Shown here piece after piece: positions 33,724 through 42,369 of a stretch of 64,000 nucleotides of DNA. Source of the DNA: Bacillota bacterium (GTDB lineage: Bacteria > Bacillota_A > Clostridia > Christensenellales > Aristaeellaceae); the NCBI GenBank assembly GCA_023421735.1, contig JAEZSP010000012.1, positions 3,046-67,045 of the forward strand, given 5' to 3'. The first letter of the stretch is position 1; every line of letters begins with the position of its first letter. The notes under the pieces are model-generated. The model searched no databases. It was not told where the DNA came from and saw only the letters and a list, made by a program, of their open reading frames with translations. The position numbers and the translations under genes are program-made.

Positions 33724-34986
33724 TTAGAATGTATCGACAAACTTCCTGCCCTCAATCCAGGCGATCATGTTCAGCACCAGGAAATTCCAGTTCTGGAAAC
33801 CGTGCGTCACGATGGGCTCGCAGGTGTCGGGGTTGTAGTATTCATGCAGCGAGCCGCTTTTTTCCAGATCGCGCCCGAACAGACGGATGGTCTTTTCGGC
33901 AAGCTCTCTGGCATCCTCTTCGTATCCATACTTGAGAAGGCCTGAAAACACCATATAATTGCTGATGCCCCAGACGGGGCCGCGCCAGTTGGAAGGATTG
34001 TTGGACGCGCGCAGATCATACTGCTTTTCGAGTTTGGACAGGGTACGGATGCCGCCTTTGCAGTTGAAGGTGCGCGGATCGCGGTAACGCTCCACCATGC
34101 GTGCCGCCTGCTCGGCGCTTGCGATGCCCGCCCAGAGAGGCAGGAAGCTGGACCAGTTGTCGATGCGCATGATGATGCAGTCGTAATTCCGCGGCGCGCC
34201 CTGATGCAGCCATTCGCCTGGATCGACCGGACGAAGGTTAAAATCGACGCTGTAGTAAGTGCCGTCGCGCTCATCCCAGCAATGCCGATTGATTGCGTCC
34301 GCCAAATCCTGCGCCTTTCCGCGCCATATGTTGGCCTTGCGCATATTGCCGGACATTTCCATCAGATACCCGTACGCCAGCAGCTCGCGGCATAACAGGC
34401 AGTTGAGGTAGATGGAGCCGCAGCTTCCGTCCGGCCGATAAAAGACAGACGGATCGTTGTCCACGCCGACTGCGAAATCATCCTGCCAGTATGCAAGGCC
34501 TGTGGACTGATGAACGTGGCTTTCCAAATAGCGGTTCAAAAACGCTTCCAATTTGTCAAAATAGGGCTTGATCCAGTCGGTGTTGCCCCCGTCGCGCTGC
34601 ACCAGAAATGCGATGTGCTGTGCCAAAACGGGCTTGTGCATATTGGTCTTGAATGCCTTCTCCTTTTCGACGTCCGTGCGCAAGGAACCGTCTTTGGTGA
34701 CGCAGATCGGCACAAAACCCTCGCTTGTCGCCAGCTCCAGAAAGTTGATCGAACAACCGCGTTCATAATCCACAAACGCGCCGCGCTTGCCGCTGTCCGC
34801 CTCCACCTGCCCCATCATGACGCTGGTCAGCCAGCAATCCCAATCCCAAAGGGATGCGGAATAATAAGGACTGTCCGCAGAACAGGGTACGATGTAGGGA
34901 GCCTTTAAAACACCCATCGGTTCACGTGTCATGCCGCTGCTGGTCTCTGGAATGAGCTTTTTTAAGGAATCGATATACCGATCCAT
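33724..34986 (-). CDS. (alpha/alpha)6-barrel glycosidase (GH63/GH37-like)
   Basis: This 420-residue cytoplasmic enzyme has the alternating helices of a trehalase/glucosidase-I type barrel. A catalytic acid candidate is in GLAYWQDDFAVGVDNDP, the NWRGPVWGISNYMVFSG signature is present, and the second acid candidate is in SGSLHEYYNPDTCEP. Enzymes of this group include alpha-mannosidases, glucosylglycerate and mannosylglycerate hydrolases and trehalases. It is co-oriented with the propeller glycosidase at 32743, under a TGGACA-N17-TATAAT promoter, and divergent from a sulfatase. The group may degrade a modified glycan. Confidence 0.78.
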   Translation of the reverse strand: MDRYIDSLKKLIPETSSGMTREPMGVLKAPYIVPCSADSPYYSASLWDWDCWLTSVMMGQVEADSGKRGAFVDYERGCSINFLELATSEGFVPICVTKDGSLRTDVEKEKAFKTNMHKPVLAQHIAFLVQRDGGNTDWIKPYFDKLEAFLNRYLESHVHQSTGLAYWQDDFAVGVDNDPSVFYRPDGSCGSIYLNCLLCRELLAYGYLMEMSGNMRKANIWRGKAQDLADAINRHCWDERDGTYYSVDFNLRPVDPGEWLHQGAPRNYDCIIMRIDNWSSFLPLWAGIASAEQAARMVERYRDPRTFNCKGGIRTLSKLEKQYDLRASNNPSNWRGPVWGISNYMVFSGLLKYGYEEDARELAEKTIRLFGRDLEKSGSLHEYYNPDTCEPIVTHGFQNWNFLVLNMIAWIEGRKFVDTF

Positions 34987-35018
34987 CGCACACCTCCATA
35001 TTCAGTTTGTATGGCCTC

Positions 35019-35047
35019 ATTATAGCAACACAAATCATCACTGTCCA
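35019..35047 (-). promoter_or_regulatory. Promoter of the glycosidase operon
   Basis: On the minus strand TGGACA (35047-35042), 17 bp, TATAAT (35024-35019), about 30 bp upstream of the gene ending its 5' side at 34986. Confidence 0.7.
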
Positions 35048-35095
35048 GCGCGCAAGTATGCCATTCGTGGGATTGTTATAGACAGATTTGCGGCG

Positions 35096-35124
35096 GCGAC
35101 AGAAGCGCCGATTTGTGTTATAAT
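35096..35124 (+). promoter_or_regulatory. Promoter of the sulfatase gene
   Basis: GCGACA at 35096-35101, 17 bp, TATAAT at 35119-35124. The predicted leader is very short, with the SD GGGAGG at about 35130. The opposing promoter at 35019 leaves about 50 bp for a shared operator. Confidence 0.55.
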
Positions 35125-35142
35125 CATGGGGAGGTGATTGTC

Positions 35143-36585
35143 ATGCCAAATGAATCAAGGCCGAATATCCTTCTGATCATGACAGATGAAATGCGCGGCG
35201 ACGCGCTGGGCGTTATGGGGCATCCGGATGTGAAGACGCCGCATCTGGATACGCTCGCCCTGCGCGGTATCCGCTATCCAAACGCATATACCGCCTGTCC
35301 AAGCTGCGTTCCCGCGCGCGCGGAGCTGCATACGGGTCTTTCACCCAGGCATAATGGACGCGTGGGTTATCAGGATCGCGTCGATTGGAATTTTCCGCGT
35401 ACAATGGCCGGGGAACTCTCAAAATGCGGGTATCAGACCCATTGCGTCGGCAAGATGCATGTGCATCCGCTTCGCAATTCGGTCGGCTTTCAAAGCATCG
35501 ACCTGCACGACGGGTATCTGCATGCCTATCGTGGCAATCAGGTGGCATACGGTGAAAATCAGCGGTACGCCGACGATTATTTTCATTGGCTGAAGACCGA
35601 GTTGGGCGCGGACGCCGATGTGACCGACACGGGCATCGACTGTAATTCCTGGGTCGCCCGGCCTTGGATCCATGAGGAAAAATATCATCCGACCAACTGG
35701 GCGACTTCCCGCGCGATCGATTTCTTCCGGCGGCGCGATCCCGGCAAGCCCTTTTTCCTGATGCTGTCTTATGTGCGCCCACACGCGCCGTACGACGCGC
35801 CGCAGTGCTATTTCGACATGTATCGGAACATGAATCTGAAACCGCCGGCACGCGGCGATTGGGATGACCGAGAGGCGCTCAACCGCAACGGACGCATCTA
35901 CAATTCATCGACCGGGCCCCTGGATGCAGAGATGATCCGCGCACAGCAGATCGGATACTATGCCTGCATCACCCATATCGACTATCAAATTGGCAGGCTG
36001 CTGACTGCGATGTATGATCACGGCGTTTTGTCGAACACGGTCGTCATGTTCACGTCCGATCATGGCGAACTGCTTTCGGATCATTGCCTTTCGCGCAAGG
36101 TGCGCGCCTATCAGGGCAGCATTCACATCCCAATGTTTGTATCAGGCCCAAGCGATCTGATCGGCGAATCCGGCATCTGCGAAGAGGTCGTCGGCCTGCG
36201 CGACGTCATGCCCACGGCGCTTTCGTTCGCAGGGGCGTCGGCGGATGGTCTTGACGGGAGGAGCCTTGTCGAGATGGCGCGCGGCAACTTTTCGCGCGAT
36301 TATATGCACGGCGAGCATGCGACCGGCACGCTGAGCTCTCATTTTATCGTCACGAAGTATGACAAATACATTTGGTATTCCCAATCCGGCGAGGAGCGCT
36401 ATTTCCGGCTTGATTCCGATCCGGACGAGACACACAACGCGATTCACGACGGAGAACACCAACCGCGCATCGCGGAATTGCGCAATGTGCTTGTTTCGGA
36501 GCTCACCGGACGCGAGGAAGGCTATGCGGATGGCAAAAATCTGATCACAGGGCGCCAGCCCAAAACCGTCTTGGAGCATGTTTGA
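35143..36585 (+). CDS. Type I sulfatase (formylglycine-dependent)
   Basis: This 480-residue protein has the alkaline-phosphatase-superfamily sulfatase fold. Metal-binding is in NILLIMTDEMRGDALG, the catalytic C-x-P-x-R motif in CPSCVPARAELHTG, then VGKMHVHP and VMFTSDHGE. The Cys-type motif needs oxidation to formylglycine by an anaerobic sulfatase-maturating radical-SAM enzyme; none is seen in this window. No signal peptide is present, so it would act inside the cell on an imported sulfated sugar. ATG 35143 follows GGGAGG; the frame opens 10 codons earlier. It is divergent from two glycosidases. Confidence 0.9.
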   Translation: MPNESRPNILLIMTDEMRGDALGVMGHPDVKTPHLDTLALRGIRYPNAYTACPSCVPARAELHTGLSPRHNGRVGYQDRVDWNFPRTMAGELSKCGYQTHCVGKMHVHPLRNSVGFQSIDLHDGYLHAYRGNQVAYGENQRYADDYFHWLKTELGADADVTDTGIDCNSWVARPWIHEEKYHPTNWATSRAIDFFRRRDPGKPFFLMLSYVRPHAPYDAPQCYFDMYRNMNLKPPARGDWDDREALNRNGRIYNSSTGPLDAEMIRAQQIGYYACITHIDYQIGRLLTAMYDHGVLSNTVVMFTSDHGELLSDHCLSRKVRAYQGSIHIPMFVSGPSDLIGESGICEEVVGLRDVMPTALSFAGASADGLDGRSLVEMARGNFSRDYMHGEHATGTLSSHFIVTKYDKYIWYSQSGEERYFRLDSDPDETHNAIHDGEHQPRIAELRNVLVSELTGREEGYADGKNLITGRQPKTVLEHV

Positions 36586-36636
36586 TCGGCGAGGTGTCTT
36601 TCGAAAAAATACGTAATCCTACGCATCTTTTTAACC

Positions 36637-36675
36637 AAGCGGGTCGTTCAAAACAAAGTTTTGAACGACCCGCTT
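36637..36675. terminator. Bidirectional terminator
   Basis: A perfect 18-bp stem (36637-36654 with 36658-36675) with an AAA loop separates the sulfatase from the convergent dehydrogenase. Confidence 0.85.
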
Positions 36676-36706
36676 TTGTCGGCGGTATGCCGAATCGCAA
36701 CCTGCT

Positions 36707-37669
36707 TCAGTAACCTTTTTTCAGATCGACCTGCCGCTGAAGAGGTTTACCCGCACAGTAATTCTCAAAATCCTCCAGAAATAATCGGACAATGGTATCC
36801 TTGGTGTAAGGGAGCGTCATGTTTCCCGCGATATGCGGGGTGATGAGCAGATTGGGACAATCCCACAGGGGGTCTTCCCGAGGCAGCGGTTCCTCCTCAA
36901 ATACGTCGAGAGCGGCATGCAGGCGGCCGGCGCGCAGTTCCATTTCCAACGCATGCTGATCAATGGCATTGCCGCGGCCGACGTTGACGATGAATGAACC
37001 GTCCGGCAAAAGCGACAGGCGTTTCCCGTCCATCATTTGATTTGTTTCAGAAGTTCCCGGCAGCGAAAGGATCAGTAGATCGGTTTCGGGCAACGCGGCA
37101 TTCAATTGATCCTGGGTCAATACGTCGTCAAACAGCCCGCGCGGATTTTTGCCGCTGCGGTTGACTCCGACGATGCAGGCGGGCATAAAGGTACGCAGAC
37201 GGATAGCGGCTTCCTGGCCAATATCGCCCGTGCCCAGCATCGTGATGCGGCTACCGTGGATGGACCGCACGGCAAGGTTTCGCGCCCATTCGCGGCGCGA
37301 AACAATTTGCGCGTATTCCTGTTGGCGGCGCATAAAATCCAGCGTGACCATGATGATATGCTCGGCAATAGTCACGCCATATGCGCCGGAAGAATTGGTC
37401 AGCACGGCATCCGCACTGGCAAATGTTCCGGGAGCGGTAAACGGATTGACGCCTGCAGACGGTACGCACAGCCACCGCAGGCGGGGTGCGTTTTGCGACA
37501 GCAGCGGGGACTGACCAAAGAGAATCTCGGCATCCGCCAGCGCAGGCAGCGCCCTGGCTTCGTCATCAAAAAAGCTTACCTCAAAACCATGTGCTGTCGC
37601 GGCGGAACGAATCTCCGCCCGGTGCTGTTCCGTCAGCTGTGCAATGGACACGATCATTTTTCTGCTCAT
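36707..37669 (-). CDS. D-isomer-specific 2-hydroxyacid dehydrogenase
   Basis: The 320-residue protein has an N-terminal substrate domain and a Rossmann domain with MLGTGDIGQEAA. The catalytic Arg is in IVNVGRGNAID, Glu in ALDVFEEEPLP and His in LLITPHIAGN, in the family order. It reduces 2-oxo acids such as glyoxylate or hydroxypyruvate with NAD(P)H. The start lies only 10 bp from a decayed regulator fragment, which indicates that DNA upstream of this gene has been lost. Confidence 0.9.
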   Translation of the reverse strand: MSRKMIVSIAQLTEQHRAEIRSAATAHGFEVSFFDDEARALPALADAEILFGQSPLLSQNAPRLRWLCVPSAGVNPFTAPGTFASADAVLTNSSGAYGVTIAEHIIMVTLDFMRRQQEYAQIVSRREWARNLAVRSIHGSRITMLGTGDIGQEAAIRLRTFMPACIVGVNRSGKNPRGLFDDVLTQDQLNAALPETDLLILSLPGTSETNQMMDGKRLSLLPDGSFIVNVGRGNAIDQHALEMELRAGRLHAALDVFEEEPLPREDPLWDCPNLLITPHIAGNMTLPYTKDTIVRLFLEDFENYCAGKPLQRQVDLKKGY

Positions 37670-37678
37670 TCGTATTCC

Positions 37679-37762
37679 TCAATTCAATTTAAAGTCTTTG
37701 CATTTGCGCCACAGCGTTGTTTTACTGATGCCCAACATCTCGGCAGCTTCCTTGCGATGCAT
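37679..37762 (-). pseudogene. C-terminal Fis-type HTH fragment of a sigma-54 activator
   Basis: The minus strand encodes MHRKEAAEMLGISKTTLWR followed by KCKDFKLN and a stop, the terminal Fis-like helix-turn-helix of NtrC/PrpR-type activators. Nothing of the AAA+ or sensory domains remains. Just upstream a separate 38-codon frame (MKIRNNGTVSRLLRDVPLPR, from about 37827) runs into it and stops, so a deletion appears to have joined the start of another gene to this tail. Confidence 0.75.
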
Positions 37763-37825
37763 GGAACATTCTGGGCAGCGGCACATCCCGAAGCAGCCGC
37801 GACACCGTTCCGTTATTTCTGATCT

Positions 37826-38265
37826 TCATGGCCTCTCCTTGTGATTCTGCCTAAAACTGGAATCGATCTCCATCTGGCTCCGATACTTGACCACCGTGCG
37901 CCGGGACAGGGTGATCCCCTGCTTTTCAAGCGCTTCTGCAATGGCACGGTCGGACATTTTACAGTTTTCACAGCAGATTTCCTGAATGATCTCCTTTACG
38001 TTGGCTGTGCTTGTGCCGCCCGAAACCTCCTTCTGGAAATTGTCCGGCACATTTCCACCGCGCGGATCAGCAGGCTTGCCGAGGATTGCATCTTGTGGGC
38101 AAAAGCCATATCCTAGCCCTCCAGGGTTTCGGTCAGGCGGCGAAAATTTTCATCCTGCCGTACGGTAGAATAATAGTTGTTATGGAACTGGATGTTCAGC
38201 GCTTGATCCATGCCCATCTCCACCGAGAATTCAGGCATGATGTCGCTCGCCGTCGAGCAGTTTCT
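37826..38265 (-). pseudogene. rpoN: Degenerate sigma-54 factor (rpoN)
   Basis: Three pieces of RpoN are recognisable in order. A core-domain piece reads IMPEFSVEMGMDQALNIQF up to a TAG at 38115-38113. A piece in the same frame after the stop includes MQSSASLLIRAVEMCR. In another frame the C-terminus contains KMSDRAIAEALEKQGI and the RpoN box LSRRTVVKYRSQME. The N-terminal activator-binding region and about 100 residues of the core are missing. This copy cannot make a working sigma factor. Next to it lies the tail of a sigma-54 activator. Confidence 0.85.
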
Positions 38266-38306
38266 CCATTCATTATAATACCTGTTTCCGCTTTTTTTGC
38301 AAGGGG

Positions 38307-38792
38307 TTGAGCGTGAATATGAATAATACCAGGATCGTATACACCAGGGAAGAGATGTGGGAAATCTTTGGATACTTCCTCGATGCCGTGCTTCCGGCCT
38401 GCGCGGAGTGTGACGTCAAAATGGCACTGCACCCCAACGACCCGCCGGTGCCTTATTTGGAGGGAGTCGGCAGTCTGATTATCACGGCCAACGATTACCG
38501 GAAAGCATTCGACCGCGCGAAGGATCGCTCTTATCTCGGCATGAAGCTGTGCACCGGTTGCTGGTTGGAAGGCGTACTCCTGTTCAGCGACGATTTCCTT
38601 GGCAATATTGACGAGTTTGTCAGGCGCGGCAAGGTTCTCGAAGTGCATTTCCGCAACGTATCCGCTCCGATCAACGCCGATTACTCCGGATATTTCGAGG
38701 AAACGCTTTCGCAGGATCGGTACCGCATGCTTTGTGCGGTATCGCCTGAACGCTTCGGATGCGTTCATGGGGATGCCCCATCGAGTACCTGA
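38307..38792 (+). pseudogene. uxuA: Truncated mannonate dehydratase (uxuA) remnant
   Basis: The frame encodes YTREEMWEIFGYFLDAV, the hallmark VKMALHPNDPPVPYLEG, LGMKLCTGCWLEGV and KVLEVHFRNVSAP. These are the second half of UxuA, which dehydrates D-mannonate in glucuronate breakdown. The N-terminal two thirds and the DHVP/GYIKGL end are missing or out of frame (AFMGMPHRVP appears in another frame near 38750-38790). An unidentified open fragment ending YAKKSVYRDEFIVDPGRD.. stops at 38965. It marks a lost hexuronate pathway. Confidence 0.85.
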
Positions 38793-38939
38793 AAAAATAC
38801 CGCGCAAGGTGAACGCCAAGCGTGGTATTTTTGTGTGTCGCCTTGCGGTATGCCAAGAAGAGCGTCTATCGGGATGAATTCATCGTTGATCCGGGCCGAG
38901 ATGCGCCTGTTTTTCCTATGATTACGCAAACTTTTCAGA

Positions 38940-38968
38940 TTGACAACTTCGGCCCTTTTCGGTAATAT
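38940..38968 (+). promoter_or_regulatory. Promoter upstream of mtaB
   Basis: TTGACA at 38940-38945, 17 bp, then TAATAT at 38963-38968, about 70 bp before the mtaB start; SD AAAGGGGACG follows. Confidence 0.6.
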
Positions 38969-39039
38969 CATATATACCTAGTATTCTAATATAGTTATAT
39001 GGAATACAAGCACATGGATCCTGAAAGGGGACGACGATT

Positions 39040-40412
39040 ATGGCACAAAACTCGACGCATCTCGCGATTACGGATCTCGGATCATTTCTGTATGGGCATG
39101 CACCGCGTCCCATCCCGCTCAAAAATGGCATGGTGATCGGCGGCGGAGAGGTCTATCCAGAACTCAATTTCACCTTGCCGCCCATGACGATCGATCAATC
39201 GACATACCCCAGGGCGCGCGACCACTACAAGCAGATGCTCACTGGCGCGCTGGCGCGCGCGGTTGATTTGCAGGCGCCGGGCGTGATTGTCGAAATTGAG
39301 CTTCTCCCGCCGATGACGAACAACGCCTCGTGGGGCATCGAGATCACAAAACTTGTCCGCGACATCATGTTCGACTTTGAAGCCAACAAGGGACTCAAGA
39401 GTGCCCTGAGGCTGACGCCGAACGACACGCGGGAGTTCGTCAGGCCCCCCGTCATGCGCTCGGGCGCCTACCTGGAGAGCATGATGGAGGTGTTTGCGGG
39501 TGCGGCCAAGGCGGGCGCGGAATTTCTGTCCATCGAATCAACCGGCGGAAAGGAAATTCACGACGATGCGATTGTGAACGCGGACCTGGCAAAGTCGATC
39601 TTCGCGCTGGGCGTACTGGGCGCGCGCGACATGGCCTTTTTGTGGAAGAAGATTGTGAAAATCGCGGACGACAACGGCTCTATCGCGGCTGGAGATTCCG
39701 CCTGCGGCTTTGCAAATACCGCGATGGTGCTTGCCGAAAAAGGAATGATTCCCAGCGTTCTTGCAGCCGTCATCCGCGTTGCGACGGTCGGTCGAGCCCT
39801 TGTCGCCTTTGACGTCGGTGCGCAAGGGCCCAGCAAGGATTGCGCATACGAGGGCCGTTTCTCAAGGCGATCGCGGGCGTTCCCATCGCGATGGAGGGCA
39901 AATCGGCAGCCTGCGCGCACCTTTCCTCCGTTGGCAATATCGCGGCCTGCGTCGCCGATATGTGGAGCAACGAATCGGTGCAGAACGTCAGACTCCTGTC
40001 GGACATGGCGCCGACTGTCTCCATGGAGCAGCTCGTCTACGATTGTCGCCTCTTCAATGCGGCAAGCGCGGACGGAGAAGCCGCCCGCATGCAGAAATGG
40101 CTCGCCAATTCGGATAGTCGCCTTTCGCCGCAGGCATACGTGCTCAGGCCGGATGTGGTGCTGCGGCTGAGCGAGAAGATCGCGGAGCATGCCGACCCCT
40201 ATCAACGCACGATTGCGGGCGCACGCGCCGCCATCGAGGAGATCGGTTCGGCGTATCGCAGACACGAGCTCAATATCTGGCCGCGCGAGGAAAAGTGGAT
40301 CGGGCTGATTCAGGACCAACTGGATGAAATTCCGGATACGGAGGAAGAAATGATCGACAGTATTCTGCCCGAACTGAAGGGCAGCTTCCTGCCGGCGGAA
40401 TATGGACTGTAG
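39040..40412 (+). pseudogene. mtaB: Methanol:corrinoid methyltransferase (mtaB) with one frameshift
   Basis: The first frame (39040 to about 39850) and the second (about 39850 to 40412) together give a full-length MtaB of about 457 residues. The zinc ligands are all present: Glu in FLSIESTGGKE, Cys in AAGDSACGFAN and Cys in PSKDCAYEG. The frame change occurs at GAGGGCCGTTTCTC, where one C is missing relative to the expected EGPFLKAI reading. The rest is undamaged, so this is either a very recent mutation or a sequence error. MtaB moves the methyl of methanol to a corrinoid protein; no mtaC neighbour is present. Confidence 0.88.
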
Positions 40413-40498
40413 GGCCGGAATGATTGAGATTTTCGCATGCGACCCGTCTCAGCGATGAAACGGTATTCTCAATCTCCGATCCGCATAACCGCACATGC

Positions 40499-40526
40499 AA
40501 AACGAACGGGTACTCGAATGAGTGCC
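40499..40526. terminator. Hairpin between convergent genes
   Basis: GAACGGGTACTC at 40499-40510 and GAGTGCCCGTTC at 40515-40526 form a 12-bp stem with one wobble/mismatch around GAAT. Confidence 0.6.
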
Positions 40527-40579
40527 CGTTCAGTCCGCTGATAAGGGATCACCATGAAAATGGCGGGAAATGCCCCAAT

Positions 40580-41377
40580 CTATGCCTGCTGAATCCGCTT
40601 TGCAGACCGAATAATCACAAATCCTTCTGCGGCCAGATAGACAATCAGGCATGCGCTTATGGTTGCGATGACGCCTGCATACATGCCTGCAAAGCCGTTG
40701 GCCGACAGATGCTTGATTAGAATTCCGACGTATGCCCAAATCAGCACAAGGCCGTATGTCATGTCTTTGCGGCGCACCAACGTTGCGGTGCCGATGAGCA
40801 TGGCGACAATGAGAATGATGATCGCCCACGTCTGCTCGGACAGACCAAAGCGATCCCAGCCAATGCTGACGAGAAGGGCCGTTGCATTGGCGACCGTCGC
40901 AACCGTGATCCAGCCGAAGTACAGGCTGAACGGAAGGCGCACCATCAACTTTTCCGCGCGCCTTAGGGGCTCCCTGTCTAACGAAAGGTTGATGAAAATG
41001 AGCGTAACGAAAATCACAATCATCAAAAACATCGACCAGGCAAAGAAACCGTAGTGCCATGAGAAGATCCACGCGATATTTGCAAGCGAGGAAAGGATGA
41101 AAAGTGCCCGTACCTTGTCGGGAACCGCAGTCTTGTCAAACTGTTTTGTAAAACCCAACTGATAGATTGTGAACACCGCAAGCGTCAGGTAGATCAGGCC
41201 CCAGATCGAGAACGTGAATCCCGCGGGTGCAAACAGATTGGGCAGCGAATCAGACACCTCTCCGGGCGTCATGCCGTTGATGGGGAGGGCTTGCGCAAGA
41301 AAATTGACGGCAACCATTGCGATGAAGGCAACGGCCGCGAAGATTTTGAGGACGATGTTACCTGCTCTCATGTTCAT
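40580..41377 (-). CDS. TspO/MBR-like tryptophan-rich membrane protein
   Basis: The protein of about 265 residues has seven or eight hydrophobic helices, with LFAPAGFTFSIWGLIYLTL near residue 60 and further Trp-rich helices (NIAWIFSWHYGFFAW). This is the pattern of the longer tryptophan-rich sensory/TspO-related family. The function is poorly defined; TspO relatives bind porphyrins and lipids. The ATG at 41377 follows AAAGGAG; 14 more codons are open upstream. The preceding relic on the same strand ends about 28 bp upstream. Confidence 0.75.
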   Translation of the reverse strand: MNMRAGNIVLKIFAAVAFIAMVAVNFLAQALPINGMTPGEVSDSLPNLFAPAGFTFSIWGLIYLTLAVFTIYQLGFTKQFDKTAVPDKVRALFILSSLANIAWIFSWHYGFFAWSMFLMIVIFVTLIFINLSLDREPLRRAEKLMVRLPFSLYFGWITVATVANATALLVSIGWDRFGLSEQTWAIIILIVAMLIGTATLVRRKDMTYGLVLIWAYVGILIKHLSANGFAGMYAGVIATISACLIVYLAAEGFVIIRSAKRIQQA

Positions 41378-41404
41378 AAGCCACACTCCTTTTCTTTTCT
41401 CAAG

Positions 41405-41963
41405 GCGATCACTCGGCACACGCGGCTCTATCTTTCTCTCTTTGTTTTCTTTTTACAAGCATTTCTTTCAAGATGAAGGAAACCGCAAAAACCCAAAGGA
41501 AAACGGCAAGAGAAACGGGGTAGGCGGCGATTGTCGAAACGCGGAAACAGCCGAGGCGGCGCGCAATCCGTCCGAGTTCCAACATTCACGGGACGATAAG
41601 AGTTGCGTTTGCAATCAGCGTCGCCCAGTCTCCCACCAGGACGGACACAATCATCCGAAAGGGCACGGAGGCGCAGCCCATCACCCAGACAAATACGAGA
41701 CAAAAGAGCCATAAGGGCGTCTTGGCGGCACCGGACGCAAAATTCTTTGTCCATCCCTCGATGAACGAGTGAAAGCCGTCGCGGTACATGCGGAACGAGA
41801 TGCGCGTATTTCCTACGAATAATCGGTACCGAAATCCCGCCGCCTTGAGCCGATCGCCGCGCTCGCATACCAGAACGGAACGCCCCGCCCTTGTGAGATA
41901 CGCGGCAGCCGTAAGCCCCGCCATGCCTGCGCCGACAATCACAGCGTCGTATTTTTCGTTTAT
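41405..41963 (-). pseudogene. Chimeric relic: flavoprotein N-terminus joined to GT2 C-terminus
   Basis: After AAAGGAGG the frame reads from an ATA (41963-41961, probably a mutated ATG) into INEKYDAVIVGAGMAGLTAA, the FAD-binding start of a phytoene-desaturase-type enzyme. After about 40 residues it switches to the C-terminus of a GT2 transferase (FRMYRDGFHSFIEGWTKNFA, TPLWLFCL). It stops at 41586 and resumes in another frame (LELGRIARRLGCF, YPVSLAVFLWVFAVSFILKE). So it combines a start-codon loss, an internal deletion fusing two genes and a frameshift. The GT2 part is a cousin of the intact gene at 13794. Confidence 0.78.
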
Positions 41964-41997
41964 TCGCTATCCTCCTTTTCCTCCGTATTTTGAGCAA

Positions 41998-42294
41998 ATG
42001 GATTCATAAATACATACCCTTTATGCAGACCATTAACCCCAAAACAAACATGTTTTCTTTGAAAACAACATATTTTCGGGCATCTCCGTGGCTTACCTGC
42101 AATTTGGATGGATCGCCTATTAGTCCGCCATACAAAGACACTTTCCCCGTGCCGCGACGCTCTGTTTTCCGGCGTCACCTTTTTGTGAAATGCCTCATGT
42201 TCAATGGACTCCTGATTATCTGCCGCTCTTTTGTATTTTTGATCAAGATTGAAATCGCCGCTCATTTCTTCTTCTTTTCCGGTTATGTTTTTAC
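41998..42294. other. AT-rich intergenic region upstream of tdh
   Basis: About 300 bp, richer in A/T than its surroundings. A minus-strand frame (41960-42265, starting [20 protein letters not shown]) is open but has no convincing SD and no family resemblance. I treat it as non-coding or degenerate. Confidence 0.35.
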
Positions 42295-42323
42295 TGGACG
42301 TACAGCCTTTCGAGTGCTATACT
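42295..42323 (+). promoter_or_regulatory. Promoter of tdh-kbl
   Basis: TGGACG at 42295-42300, 17 bp, TATACT at 42318-42323 preceded by TGC (extended -10). About 47 bp upstream of the tdh start. Confidence 0.65.
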
Positions 42324-42369
42324 TGTCAGTGGGTTATTCCGGCCGTTAAAAACGGGGAGGCATACATAT

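Noticed and set aside
41960..42265. Possible 101-residue minus-strand gene
   Set aside because: No convincing SD, unusual composition and no family; left as an intergenic note.
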